Made by a program: the position numbers and the translations under genes. Positions 6,597-14,615 of a stretch of DNA of 47,369 bases are shown piece by piece (the first letter of the stretch is position 1; each line of letters starts with the position of its first letter). The stretch spans positions 1 to 47,369 of the IMG/VR virus record IMGVR_UViG_3300025009_000163; one strand, written 5' to 3'. Below the pieces are notes generated by a model. The model worked only from the letters and a program-made list of their open reading frames with translations. It made no database searches and had not been told where the DNA came from. This DNA is from a virus.

Positions 6597-7319
6597 CTAT
6601 ATCTCGTATGCGATACTCATCGCGTTCAGGTACTTGTTTCCGGATGTCGTCCAGCCGGTCGCGCTCAGGTTTTTGTACAGCGTCAGCACCGTGCCAGCCG
6701 AGACGACATAGCCCATGCCTGTTATCAGCGTGCCGTTGTCGGTGGCAAAACCGGAGGCAACCCACGCCATATCTGCGAGCGTCTTGGCGGTGATGGGCAG
6801 GGAGATGGTGAAGGTATTGGCGTTAGAAGTGCCTGCTGCGGGTTGCCGGATCGCCAGCGTGCACACGTTGCCGTCGACGCGGAAGCGGTAGAGCCCGCCA
6901 GCGGGGTCAGCGGAAAAGCCTACCTGTGTGGGGGCCCAATTGAACCAACCGGGGAAGTCAGGTGGGTTGCTGTAACTGTAATATGGGCTTGTGATCGCAG
7001 CATCGGCTAATGCGTAATCGCTCCCGCCCGTTACGGTGACGGTTGTACTTGCACCATACACAGATGACACCACCACGAAGTACTTGACGGTAGTGTTTGT
7101 GCATTTGATGCGTGTGCCTTTGGTGTACTTCGCCGTTTGGTCGCCTGTAACTGTGAATGTTGTCGCGCTAACGTAGGTCATCGCATCCGCTGCGATCCAG
7201 CCCGTGCCGAGATCGGAAACGTTGTATAAATAGCTCATGTTGTCGCGCAGATGCGTGTTCAGCAGTGCTGCCGTTACCAGTTCTTCATCGACCCATGTTC
7301 TCGGTGTCGTGTAAGCCAT
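6597..7319 (-). CDS. Tail fibre / receptor-binding-type protein
   Basis: The 240-aa product starts MAYTTPRTWVDEELVTAALL and continues NTHLRDNMSYL, an N-terminal signature common in environmental siphovirus tail proteins. The remainder is Ser/Thr/Gly-rich beta structure typical of trimeric fibre domains. The start at 7319 has GGAGG at the right distance; an upstream in-frame start would overlap the preceding gene. It lies between the tail tip gene and endolysin. The fibre assignment is inference from position and composition. Confidence 0.6.
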   Translation of the reverse strand: MAYTTPRTWVDEELVTAALLNTHLRDNMSYLYNVSDLGTGWIAADAMTYVSATTFTVTGDQTAKYTKGTRIKCTNTTVKYFVVVSSVYGASTTVTVTGGSDYALADAAITSPYYSYSNPPDFPGWFNWAPTQVGFSADPAGGLYRFRVDGNVCTLAIRQPAAGTSNANTFTISLPITAKTLADMAWVASGFATDNGTLITGMGYVVSAGTVLTLYKNLSATGWTTSGNKYLNAMSIAYEI

Positions 7320-7327
7320 AAATCCTC

Positions 7328-8929
7328 CTAAACCGCCAAAAATGCGGTTGTACTCAATTCGCTGCGCCCGGCCACGCCGAGACGCCAATAGACTGTTGTA
7401 TAACTACCAGGTGCCAGCAGCCAGCGCACCAAGATAATGTTTGCCGCTGATATGCGGTATTCGATGCCGTTGATAAAATAGTCCTTTGCACTGATGCCGC
7501 TTTGATCTTCGGTGACCCGGATGTGTGAGCCGATATCGGTATCCATCACCGCCTGCATAAGCGTTGCATCACGGTTGGCGTAAAACGATATCGTGTTCAG
7601 GTCTACGGGTGGAGCGTTGACAATCTTGGTCATAATGTTTTTTGCGATCCCAACCGCTTCCTCGAGGTTGGAATGGTATTTCATGTCAAGGAATAATTCA
7701 TAAGCCCCGATGGTGTTCATGTTCATAAAGTCGGCTGTTCCGATAGTATTAGGGCTGTCGGGTAGTTCATCCGCAATATCACCGACTGTTGCGGTTACCG
7801 GATCGTAGGTATAGACTGCCTTGCCCCGCTGTTGCAGTGTGGTGATATATCCATCCTGCCCGCTATTATTGGTGATGATGTACTTGGTCGAGTATGCACC
7901 GATCTCGGTTGTTACCGTCAAGCCGCTGGTCAGGTTTGCGCCTGAGCCATCGTTATTGACAAAGGCGGCGTAGTCTGTTGTCCCAACAGGTGTTACTGCA
8001 TCAATACAGGTAACACCTACAGCTGAGTTATTTGGATCTGTAAAGCGTCCGATAATAACCTCACGCTGCGCGTTGTTGATCTTGATCGGGGATTCCAAAC
8101 CGAATAAAACCTGATTGGATGAGTCGGTTGAAAAGGGGTATACCTTTACTGTGACATAGTTATATTTGCGGCTTGACTCTGCTGTTTCCTCAAGGAAAAC
8201 ATTACTGAGCGTTGCAACAGGCGCATTGGCATACAGCACCTCGTTCCGATCCTGCCTGTTTTCAGCTCTCAACATTTCCCAGCCCACTGTACCGTGCTGG
8301 ATGTAGACATAACCCATCTCTGACAGCGCCGCCCGGTGGAAAAGTGTCATTGCCTTCGTGCGGGAATTGCTGCCGTCGTGGACGGTGTTAAATTCGCTGA
8401 TGCCCGTGCTTAAGGCCGTACCGCTCCATGGCGGGCGATTTACCCCATAATAAGCAACTGTGCCAACAATATCATCCAACCCAATGCTTCCCTGATACGC
8501 CAGTTGACCCACATCGGTGATTGCCGCCTGTTCCATCCAATCAAGGGCTGTAACGTGAGTGCTTCGCCGTCCATTGGTTCCGGTGGTTACCCGGATACCA
8601 TCAGGCGGGATATAGCCCAAAAAGCGCACAGCCGTGCCGCCGTTATAGATATAATCCAGTCGCACAGCCAGACCGGGGCCAAAATTTATCATTGCGTTGG
8701 TATGCCCTGGTGTGTAGTAGCCTGCGCTGCCAACGCTGTTATCGGCGCTGTTGTTCAGGGTAAAACTGATCTCGCCGGTGTCTGCTACCCTGTCGGTAAA
8801 GTCATTGCCCCAAATGCCGTATTTTGCCCGCACAGTATTGGCGATCCTCACGTCAGGCGTGATATCAATAAAGTTGGAAGCGGGGTTGCTGTTGCTGATA
8901 TACAGTTTCCAGGCAGGTGTCACGCTCAT
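7328..8929 (-). CDS. Tail tip / baseplate structural protein
   Basis: The 533-aa gene follows the tape measure directly (ATGA overlap), the place of distal tail and baseplate hub genes in siphoviruses. The N-terminus (WKLYISNSNPASNFIDITPD) and central beta-rich region, with a DWMEQA segment near 130, resemble hub-like tail proteins, but no sub-family was recognised. Function is assigned mainly by synteny. Confidence 0.65.
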   Translation of the reverse strand: MSVTPAWKLYISNSNPASNFIDITPDVRIANTVRAKYGIWGNDFTDRVADTGEISFTLNNSADNSVGSAGYYTPGHTNAMINFGPGLAVRLDYIYNGGTAVRFLGYIPPDGIRVTTGTNGRRSTHVTALDWMEQAAITDVGQLAYQGSIGLDDIVGTVAYYGVNRPPWSGTALSTGISEFNTVHDGSNSRTKAMTLFHRAALSEMGYVYIQHGTVGWEMLRAENRQDRNEVLYANAPVATLSNVFLEETAESSRKYNYVTVKVYPFSTDSSNQVLFGLESPIKINNAQREVIIGRFTDPNNSAVGVTCIDAVTPVGTTDYAAFVNNDGSGANLTSGLTVTTEIGAYSTKYIITNNSGQDGYITTLQQRGKAVYTYDPVTATVGDIADELPDSPNTIGTADFMNMNTIGAYELFLDMKYHSNLEEAVGIAKNIMTKIVNAPPVDLNTISFYANRDATLMQAVMDTDIGSHIRVTEDQSGISAKDYFINGIEYRISAANIILVRWLLAPGSYTTVYWRLGVAGRSELSTTAFLAV

Positions 8930-11223
8930 GCAACCGCCTCACTCTTGAGCAACACATCCCGTATTGCCAAAGCGATCATGCGTGGTTGGTCAAGTAGCAG
9001 CGCCTCAAGCTTGTCGTTACTATTATCCTTGCCACCCGCCGGGGTGATGGATACGGTTTCGCCAGACGATGCCACATGCCCCGGACCGACCGGCCAGTTC
9101 TCGTGATAGCCGGGTGGGATCATGTACGACCCACCGCCTGCGTGTTCGATCACATCAGCAAACACACCAGCGCCTGAGCCTGCCACATGCCCGCCGCCTG
9201 TTATCAGTCCAGCGTTGCCGGATGAGGTAATATCGACATGAAACTTGAAATTCTTACTATCTGGTAAGCCAAAGATAGTCGTCAAATTACCCGCCAGTGA
9301 ACCGGTTTCGCCTATCGCTTCACCCAGGTCGATGCCGTTCATCTTGTCGACTTCCTCTTGTGTGGTGATACCGGCATTGATCAGCGCCTGGGTCAGTTCG
9401 TCGTAGGTGATCTTTGCGTCAGCGCCTTCGGTTTTTACAATACTAAAGACCTTGCCCAGTTCTTCCTCGCCGATAATACCCGCCTCAACCATCTGGCTTA
9501 CCCATGTTTCGATAGCGTCTGCCTGCGCATAAGTTGCTTCGGTAGCGCGCCCAGAATCGATAAGGATTTCACGGGTAAACTTTTCGTATTCCGTGGAGGA
9601 TAGGTTAAGACCTTTGATAAATTCAAGCTGGATATCTACCATTTCCTGCCTACTGGCGTTTTTCAGCGCTTCAGCAAGGTTGTTCGTTTTGTCTGTCGCG
9701 TCGTTGGCATTGTCACGGATACTCGCCATTGCATTTGCCATATCCTCCAACGTGGCAACGTAGGGCACAATTGCATCGTTTGACGCCTCAAGCGACGCGG
9801 TGTACTCGTCCTGTGCCGCTTTCAGGTTGTAGCCGTCCACCGCTGCCAGTCGTGCCGTTGCCGCCGCCTCCTGCTGGGCTTCGTTGATGCGCAACTGCCA
9901 GGGGAGCATCGTTTCAGTCGCTTCTGTTACGCCCTCTGTGCTTTCCTCCAGCCCGTACAGGCTGGCTTGATATGCCATAGCCGCGGCGGTGTTATCGCCA
10001 AAGCGCTTGTTAGCACGGTACTGCGCTTCGCTCATAATGTCGAAGTCATGCACAACCTCGATCATGCTGTCGCCTACCCGCTCATACACCTTGACGCCCT
10101 GCCCCATGTCCATGTAAAAGCGGTTGTTGACCGCTAACGACCCCTTCACTCCCTCGATGTATTCGGCGTAGGATTTTGTTGTTTTCTTGAGGTTCTCAAA
10201 GTGCTCATCATAGACGCCGTTGATGTTACCTGCCATGTTCACAAGGTTATCGAGCGCGCCCGCCGCACTGACCAGCCCCGGCAATAGAGCGGTTTTTACG
10301 GTATCACCCACGTTTTTCAGCGAGGCTTCCATCTTCATAAACTGCCCGGCGGCTGTTCCTGCAACGGAGCCGACTGTCTCGATCTGTTCTTCCGCCTGCT
10401 GTAAAAATGCTTCATTGAACGCATCACTGGCGCTCATGCCGGTTGCTTTTAGGGCTTCAACCTTCTCATCAAATCCATCCACTGCCACGCCCAAAGCGTC
10501 AAAGCGCATGGTGGTCTGGTTGGTCAGCGTCAGCACAAGCTGGTTCATGTTCATACCGAGCTGCCCGGCGACCTTCGTCAACCGTACCGCCTCATCGTGC
10601 GTTTTGACCAAACCCAGGCTCATAAAGTCGGTGGCACTGGCGAGCATCTCCATATCGCTCATCAACCCGCCAGTTGCGCCTTTCAGGTCATCCCGCAGTG
10701 CATCGGCGGTTGTGCCGATCTTCTCCGCCAGCCGCCCAAAGCGCATCTCAGTTAATTCGATCTGCGCCCCGCTCTTGCCAAACTCCATGATCTTGGTGAA
10801 GGCGATCCCGAAGCCTGCCACGGCTGCGCCCGCTTTGGCGGCAAAGCCCATCACGCTCATAAAGCCGCTACCGAGCCCTTTCAGCTTGTCACCGAAGGTT
10901 TCGGTTTTCTGCCCGCCTATACCCATCTCGCTACTGAGGTCGCCTATTGCCCGCTTAGCGTCTCCGATGGTGATCTTGCCTTCTTCAAAGTCCTTTTGGA
11001 TCTGTTCGAACGACCGGGCAAAGCGCAAGTTTTCCGGGGTGGCGCCCTTGAGCATATTGCCAAAGTCGCCGATGCGCCCATTCAGCCCAACGGTTGACTT
11101 AGCCGTTTCAGCGATGCTGGCGCGCAGCTTCTGTGTTGCCTCTTGAGCCTGGTTGAAGCCCCTCTGCAAACCAGAGGCATCGGCGCCCAGCTCTACATAG
11201 ATCGAGCTAACTTTTTCGCCCAT
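8926..11223 (-). CDS. Tail tape measure protein
   Basis: The 765-aa protein has the tape-measure pattern: an N-terminal Phage_MIN-like start (SIYVELGADASGLQRGFNQA), long helical stretches, a hydrophobic Gly/Ala-rich segment near residues 115-150 (GFMSVMGFAAKAGAAVAGFG) and a TMP-like central region. From the usual ~1.5 angstrom per residue a tail of roughly 115 nm is predicted. It follows the gpG/gpGT chaperone frames, which normally precede the tape measure. Confidence 0.88.
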   Translation of the reverse strand: MGEKVSSIYVELGADASGLQRGFNQAQEATQKLRASIAETAKSTVGLNGRIGDFGNMLKGATPENLRFARSFEQIQKDFEEGKITIGDAKRAIGDLSSEMGIGGQKTETFGDKLKGLGSGFMSVMGFAAKAGAAVAGFGIAFTKIMEFGKSGAQIELTEMRFGRLAEKIGTTADALRDDLKGATGGLMSDMEMLASATDFMSLGLVKTHDEAVRLTKVAGQLGMNMNQLVLTLTNQTTMRFDALGVAVDGFDEKVEALKATGMSASDAFNEAFLQQAEEQIETVGSVAGTAAGQFMKMEASLKNVGDTVKTALLPGLVSAAGALDNLVNMAGNINGVYDEHFENLKKTTKSYAEYIEGVKGSLAVNNRFYMDMGQGVKVYERVGDSMIEVVHDFDIMSEAQYRANKRFGDNTAAAMAYQASLYGLEESTEGVTEATETMLPWQLRINEAQQEAAATARLAAVDGYNLKAAQDEYTASLEASNDAIVPYVATLEDMANAMASIRDNANDATDKTNNLAEALKNASRQEMVDIQLEFIKGLNLSSTEYEKFTREILIDSGRATEATYAQADAIETWVSQMVEAGIIGEEELGKVFSIVKTEGADAKITYDELTQALINAGITTQEEVDKMNGIDLGEAIGETGSLAGNLTTIFGLPDSKNFKFHVDITSSGNAGLITGGGHVAGSGAGVFADVIEHAGGGSYMIPPGYHENWPVGPGHVASSGETVSITPAGGKDNSNDKLEALLLDQPRMIALAIRDVLLKSEAVA

Positions 11224-11225
11224 AA

Positions 11226-11626
11226 CTACTTTCCTTTCGCCCGCCCGTCCTGTATGCGCAGGTAATCCGCTATTTCTTCCATCGGCAATCCGTCGATGTA
11301 TTCAAGCGTCCAGTGGAATCTTTCAGCCAGGTTCCAGCGCAGTAGTTCAACCGGTGCGGGTTCCCCGAATTTCAGGTGCCGGTAAACCCGCTGGCTCAGT
11401 TTTTTGGGTCGCTTTCCACCGGGTCACGCGCCTGTTTGAGCATCTCTGCCATCAGGCGCTTGAACTCCGGTTGGCTGATCTCATCCAGCATCACGTCAGC
11501 GCTTTCAAAGCCGAATACTTTTGCCAGTATCGCATCCTCGCTCTCGGGGGACTGTCCCTTGTCAAACAGGCTGCGATACTCCCGCAAACTGATGCGGGTC
11601 AGGTCGGCACTATGCAGCGGTGCCAA
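11226..11626 (-). CDS. gpGT-type tail assembly chaperone by -1 frameshift
   Basis: The gpG frame (11396-11626) carries A AAA AAC just before its stop. A -1 shift there joins it to an open frame of 57 further codons ending at TAG 11226-11228, three bases before the tape-measure ATG. The extension (LSQRVYRHLKFGEP...) is charged and well formed and lacks its own ribosome site. Such G/GT pairs bind the tape measure during tail assembly in lambda-like siphoviruses. Confidence 0.75.
11396..11626 (-). CDS. Tail assembly chaperone gpG-like
   Basis: The 76-aa acidic, helical product lies between the major tail protein and the tape measure gene, the invariant place of lambda G-type chaperones. Its TTG start overlaps the end of the major tail protein by 17 bases, with GGGAG eight bases upstream. 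The terminal codons CCA AAA AAC TGA form a -1 slippery site producing the longer gpGT form. The functional call rests on position, size and the slippery site, not on sequence similarity. Confidence 0.72.
   Translation of the reverse strand: MAPLHSADLTRISLREYRSLFDKGQSPESEDAILAKVFGFESADVMLDEISQPEFKRLMAEMLKQARDPVESDPKN
11399..11405 (-). promoter_or_regulatory. Programmed -1 ribosomal frameshift site
   Basis: The heptamer A AAA AAC is in the correct phase (X XXY YYZ) of the gpG frame, one codon before its stop. It leads into the -1 frame that stays open to the tape measure gene. Confidence 0.8.
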
Positions 11627-12014
11627 GGACGGCGCTCCCGTAGCTCAGGAAACCGATGGTGTGCTCGACTACGCCCGCATAGGGGATGCTCTTGGCGTAG
11701 CTGTTGACCAGGAACGGGTACGAGTACTTGGGGCTGCCGGTTGACGAGCCCTGCGGGTACACGTCCAGCGTGCCTATCTGGCCGGGGTAGGTCAGGACAA
11801 TATCCGCTGTGCCCTGCTGGTGGAGATAGGTCAGGTTGGCGGTGCGGTCTTTCGGACCGGGCAGCCACTGCTTCTGAGTGTCCGCCCCGGCGGTTGCGTC
11901 AACCGTGTCGATGGTTTCGTTCTGTGTGAACGTACGGGCATCACCTGAGAGCGATGTGGTCGCAGCAGCGGTGATCCAGTTTAGAATAAGTGAACTTCCG
12001 ACATAAGATGCCAT
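11610..12014 (-). CDS. Major tail protein (putative)
   Basis: The 134-aa product is Thr/Ser/Gly-rich and beta-structured, starting MASYVGSSLILNWITAAATT with GGAG upstream. It has a segment (FTQNETIDTVDATAGADTQK) typical of short tail-tube proteins, and lies between the tail-completion gene and the tail chaperones. It is shorter than many tail-tube proteins but within range. Assignment is mainly by synteny. Confidence 0.7.
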   Translation of the reverse strand: MASYVGSSLILNWITAAATTSLSGDARTFTQNETIDTVDATAGADTQKQWLPGPKDRTANLTYLHQQGTADIVLTYPGQIGTLDVYPQGSSTGSPKYSYPFLVNSYAKSIPYAGVVEHTIGFLSYGSAVLGTAA

Positions 12015-12025
12015 GTGTTACTCCT

Positions 12026-12442
12026 TTAACTTCCGTCTAATGAGATTCGATAGAAACCACCGGAACAGTAAACCTTGTCACTGTTGGGTAGGTTTTCCAC
12101 AAACTGAAAGTCGCTCTCCCGGTTGATCGACATGACCGTGTAGCCGGTCACGTTGAGCGTGCCGTGATGCAAGAGAGCGCTGATCTGCGTGTCGATACTT
12201 CCGGCCCGCAGTGCTGAAGTGTCCGAGTAGCCGCGCACATAATAGATCTGCTCGCGCAGGTCACTTGGAGTGATATTGAGCGGCCCACCCGCCTGCACGC
12301 TGAACACGACATAGTCGAGCGTGGCAGCATCCGGCGGCTGCATGTTGTACACGCTGGTTGTGCCCGCCAGTAAAGCCGTCAGCGCCGTGCCCGAGGATAG
12401 CTTGCTGTAGAGTGCGGTGGCGAGATGGTTGGCTACACTCAT
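12026..12442 (-). CDS. Tail completion / terminator protein (DUF3168-like)
   Basis: The 138-aa product begins with a helix (VANHLATALYSKLSSGTALT) followed by YNMQPPDAATLDYVVFSV and an alternating strand pattern, as in DUF3168 tail-terminator proteins that cap the tail tube. It lies just before the major tail protein. Its ribosome site (AGGTG) overlaps the -35 region of the divergent endonuclease gene at 12481. Confidence 0.7.
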   Translation of the reverse strand: MSVANHLATALYSKLSSGTALTALLAGTTSVYNMQPPDAATLDYVVFSVQAGGPLNITPSDLREQIYYVRGYSDTSALRAGSIDTQISALLHHGTLNVTGYTVMSINRESDFQFVENLPNSDKVYCSGGFYRISLDGS

Positions 12443-12444
12443 AT

Positions 12445-12473
12445 TTGCACCTGTACCAAATTCGTGATATAAT
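12445..12473 (+). promoter_or_regulatory. Promoter for leaderless homing endonuclease-like gene
   Basis: TTGCAC (12445-12450), a 17-base spacer and a perfect TATAAT (12468-12473) point rightward, against the surrounding late operon. The ATG at 12481 begins 8 bases after the -10, where transcription would start, so the mRNA should have essentially no leader. No Shine-Dalgarno sequence is present. Confidence 0.75.
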
Positions 12474-12480
12474 AATGTTT

Positions 12481-13302
12481 ATGAACAAATTTGATTTTCT
12501 TATACACAACTCCGAAATGCTCAAAAAGCTTTATTATGAAGATCGGCTTACTACCCGACAGATTGGCAAACGCTTTGGTATGAGTAAGCATCCTGTCGAA
12601 GATGCTATGAAACATCTTGGGTTCGACTGTAGAGATGAAAGAACCAAGGGCATTAAGCCAACAAAGGAATTTTTGATAAAGGCAATTTTTGAGGATCATC
12701 GATCTCTGAGAAACATTGGCAATGAAATAAATTGCGATCCTGGTGCAATAAGATATTGGGCAAAAGAATATGGCATTGATATCCCTAAACTTAGTACTTG
12801 GTCTCAGCGCAATGCGCAACGAAATTATGAGCGCCCCCAAAAATTCGTTCTCAATAAACTTTACAATCAAGGGTATAGTCTTCAAAATATTGCAGAGAAA
12901 TTTAGTGTCAGCAGACAGGCAATTCAAGAAGCTTTTATAGAATACGAAATACCTATTCACCGATCTGGCTGGAAAGGCTGCCAAGAATTTACATGTTCTG
13001 ATGGGCATGTTGTAAAATCTCTTTATGAACAAAAAGTTGATAATTGGCTTACTGAAAACAACATTCCGCATGTTTATGAGCCAAGCCTTCCATTCTTTAA
13101 GATGAAGGGTGATTTCCTTGCAAACGGCGTATACATCGAAGTGTTTGGCGTTATGGATTCTGAGATATACGATGAACGGAAAAAACGCAAAATAGAGAGT
13201 TATAAAGCCAAAAACCTTGATCTTATAGCGATCAATTATTGGGATTTCAGTTCTCAAAAAAAAGGTCTTTGGCATCGTAAACTCCATAGATTACTTGAAT
13301 AA
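12481..13302 (+). CDS. Free-standing homing endonuclease-like protein (HTH + PD-(D/E)XK-type)
   Basis: This 273-aa gene lies on the strand opposite all its neighbours and is clearly more AT-rich. Residues 1-150 contain about three helix-turn-helix-like units (LTTRQIGKRFGMSK, LRNIGNEINCDPGAIRYWA, LQNIAEKFSVSRQAIQEAFI). The C-terminal half reads as a restriction-endonuclease-like fold: a conserved Glu in VKSLYEQKVDNWL, then GDFLANGVYIEVFG and a final INYWDF, as in Vsr-like or EDxHD homing enzymes. It is inserted between two neck/tail genes and overlaps the end of the opposing gene by 12 bases, consistent with a mobile self-spreading gene. The exact nuclease subfamily is uncertain. Confidence 0.75.
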   Translation: MNKFDFLIHNSEMLKKLYYEDRLTTRQIGKRFGMSKHPVEDAMKHLGFDCRDERTKGIKPTKEFLIKAIFEDHRSLRNIGNEINCDPGAIRYWAKEYGIDIPKLSTWSQRNAQRNYERPQKFVLNKLYNQGYSLQNIAEKFSVSRQAIQEAFIEYEIPIHRSGWKGCQEFTCSDGHVVKSLYEQKVDNWLTENNIPHVYEPSLPFFKMKGDFLANGVYIEVFGVMDSEIYDERKKRKIESYKAKNLDLIAINYWDFSSQKKGLWHRKLHRLLE

Positions 13303-13620
13303 CCTTAAAAAGAAATTGGCAATAGTTGGGCGTACTTTCTCAATTGCAGGTACTAAAAATGGATGCGCTGCCATCCTGTGATTTCCAAGCTCCTGGTAGA
13401 TTCCGTACTCGACCCCATCCTGTACCCGGTATGTTTTGTCGTCTACCTTCTCAGTGTTGATGCTGCTGCGGAGTGCGCCTGTATCCACTGGTGCCATGGG
13501 TTTGGCAGTCTGTTCCACTTCCTCGGCGACAGTCTGCAATATCTCATCGGTGCCGGTGCCCAGGTGTGCGGCGATCTTATCCAGCCGTTCGGTGTTGATG
13601 ACCCACTTTGTGACGATCAT
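13291..13620 (-). CDS. HK97 gp10-like neck/tail protein
   Basis: The 109-aa product includes LDKIAAHLGTGTDEILQTVA and the diagnostic APVDTGALRSSI near residue 45, followed by VEYGIYQELGNHRMAAHPFL, the signature of HK97-gp10/minor tail proteins. The start at 13620 (MIVTKWV) is preferred because it overlaps the previous stop and gives the family length. It acts in head-tail joining or early tail assembly. Confidence 0.85.
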   Translation of the reverse strand: MIVTKWVINTERLDKIAAHLGTGTDEILQTVAEEVEQTAKPMAPVDTGALRSSINTEKVDDKTYRVQDGVEYGIYQELGNHRMAAHPFLVPAIEKVRPTIANFFLRLFK

Positions 13621-13979
13621 AGTTTCTCCAATACGACCCGCTTGACACCCAGCCACGACCCGGCGTTGACGGCGATCACGTTGTAGGTCACGCCAGAGTG
13701 CAATATGCGGTGTGCGGTGGTGACAGCGTATGACTGTGGCAGGGAGCCGATAAACTCCTGGTACGGTCGCAGTGCCTCCCCGCCCTGAACCGCCTCATAG
13801 CCCTTGTGCGCATCCAGCCGAAAGGGGACGTTGGCGTATGCCGTGCCCAGCGCCTGTGATACCCCACCCGCCCCGTCCGGCGTGTCGGTCAGCGTCAGCA
13901 CCGTACAGGTATCCGGCATGGTCAGGCTTTCGATATCGCTGCGTATCTGCGCCAGTTCACTGTCGGTTAGCGTGTTCAC
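13617..13979 (-). CDS. Head closure / head-tail joining protein
   Basis: The 120-aa product has the layout of SPP1 gp16-type closure proteins: an N-terminal helix, a beta-barrel with MPDTCTVLTLTDTPDG, PFRLDAHKG in the middle and the terminal HRILHSGVTYNVIAVN. It lies between the connector and gp10-like genes with 4-base overlaps on both sides. Confidence 0.7.
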   Translation of the reverse strand: MNTLTDSELAQIRSDIESLTMPDTCTVLTLTDTPDGAGGVSQALGTAYANVPFRLDAHKGYEAVQGGEALRPYQEFIGSLPQSYAVTTAHRILHSGVTYNVIAVNAGSWLGVKRVVLEKL

Positions 13980-14551
13980 AAGTCCTCCCGGTACAGGTCG
14001 ATCACCGTCGGCGCCGCCTGGCTCTCGTAGTATTTCGCCATTTCAAGGTACTGCTTCATCATCTGGCTGCGGTGGAGAGAGTGATTATCCGTGCTGAAGT
14101 CGTACATCTTCGAGGCGTTCGATGCTTTGAACCTCCATATCTTTGCGGCGGCTCCGTTGAGGTCGTAGCTGCGCCCGTACGCGTACACAGCCGAACCGGT
14201 GGTGTCGGCGGCGAAAACTACCTCCCCTCGTATGTAGTCCACACTGTAAAGGGATGTGCCCAATATCGTCCCGGCGGCGTTCTCCAGCCAGAAGATAGTC
14301 GTGCCGCCTGTGCTTTGCTCATAATTGCCGAAGTTGCTGTAATAGTTCTTGTATTCCACCGTGCCGCTGTTGTAGGTCTGCGTCATGGTCAGTTCATCCC
14401 GGTAGATGTCGGTGCGGTTAGCATCTAGCACGCGCTGGATCTCGTTGTCGCTCCAGTACGTTGTCGTGCCGATGGTGTAATCTCCCGTGCCAGCATCGGT
14501 ATAGCCCCTCACGGTCTCGATCAGTTCGCTCATTCCGGTTCGTGCCATCAT
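13976..14551 (-). CDS. Head-tail connector (adaptor) protein
   Basis: The 191-aa product begins ELIETVRGYTDAGTGDYTIG followed by YWSDNEIQRVLDANRTDIYR, typical of adaptor proteins that dock under the portal. A beta insertion (FWLENAAGT to AYGRSYDLNG) and a C-terminal helical pair (HRSQMMKQYLEMAKYYES) follow. A GAGGTG site precedes ATGATG, so the start could be 14551 or 14548. Confidence 0.75.
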   Translation of the reverse strand: MMARTGMSELIETVRGYTDAGTGDYTIGTTTYWSDNEIQRVLDANRTDIYRDELTMTQTYNSGTVEYKNYYSNFGNYEQSTGGTTIFWLENAAGTILGTSLYSVDYIRGEVVFAADTTGSAVYAYGRSYDLNGAAAKIWRFKASNASKMYDFSTDNHSLHRSQMMKQYLEMAKYYESQAAPTVIDLYREDL

Positions 14552-14615
14552 TTCACCTCATCAAATAAGCCTATCGTTTCGCTCATCCCGCCCCAGCCGC
14601 CTGCGCTGTTGGGGG

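Noticed and set aside
10220-11146. 308-codon open frame on the plus strand inside the tape measure gene
   Set aside because: It is an antisense shadow of a long helical gene; the product is Ser/Pro-rich without any domain and lacks a ribosome site.
12439-13287. 282-codon minus-strand frame opposite the endonuclease gene
   Set aside because: It is the mirror of the AT-rich endonuclease gene, hydrophobic/aromatic nonsense composition; the plus frame has a promoter and recognisable motifs.
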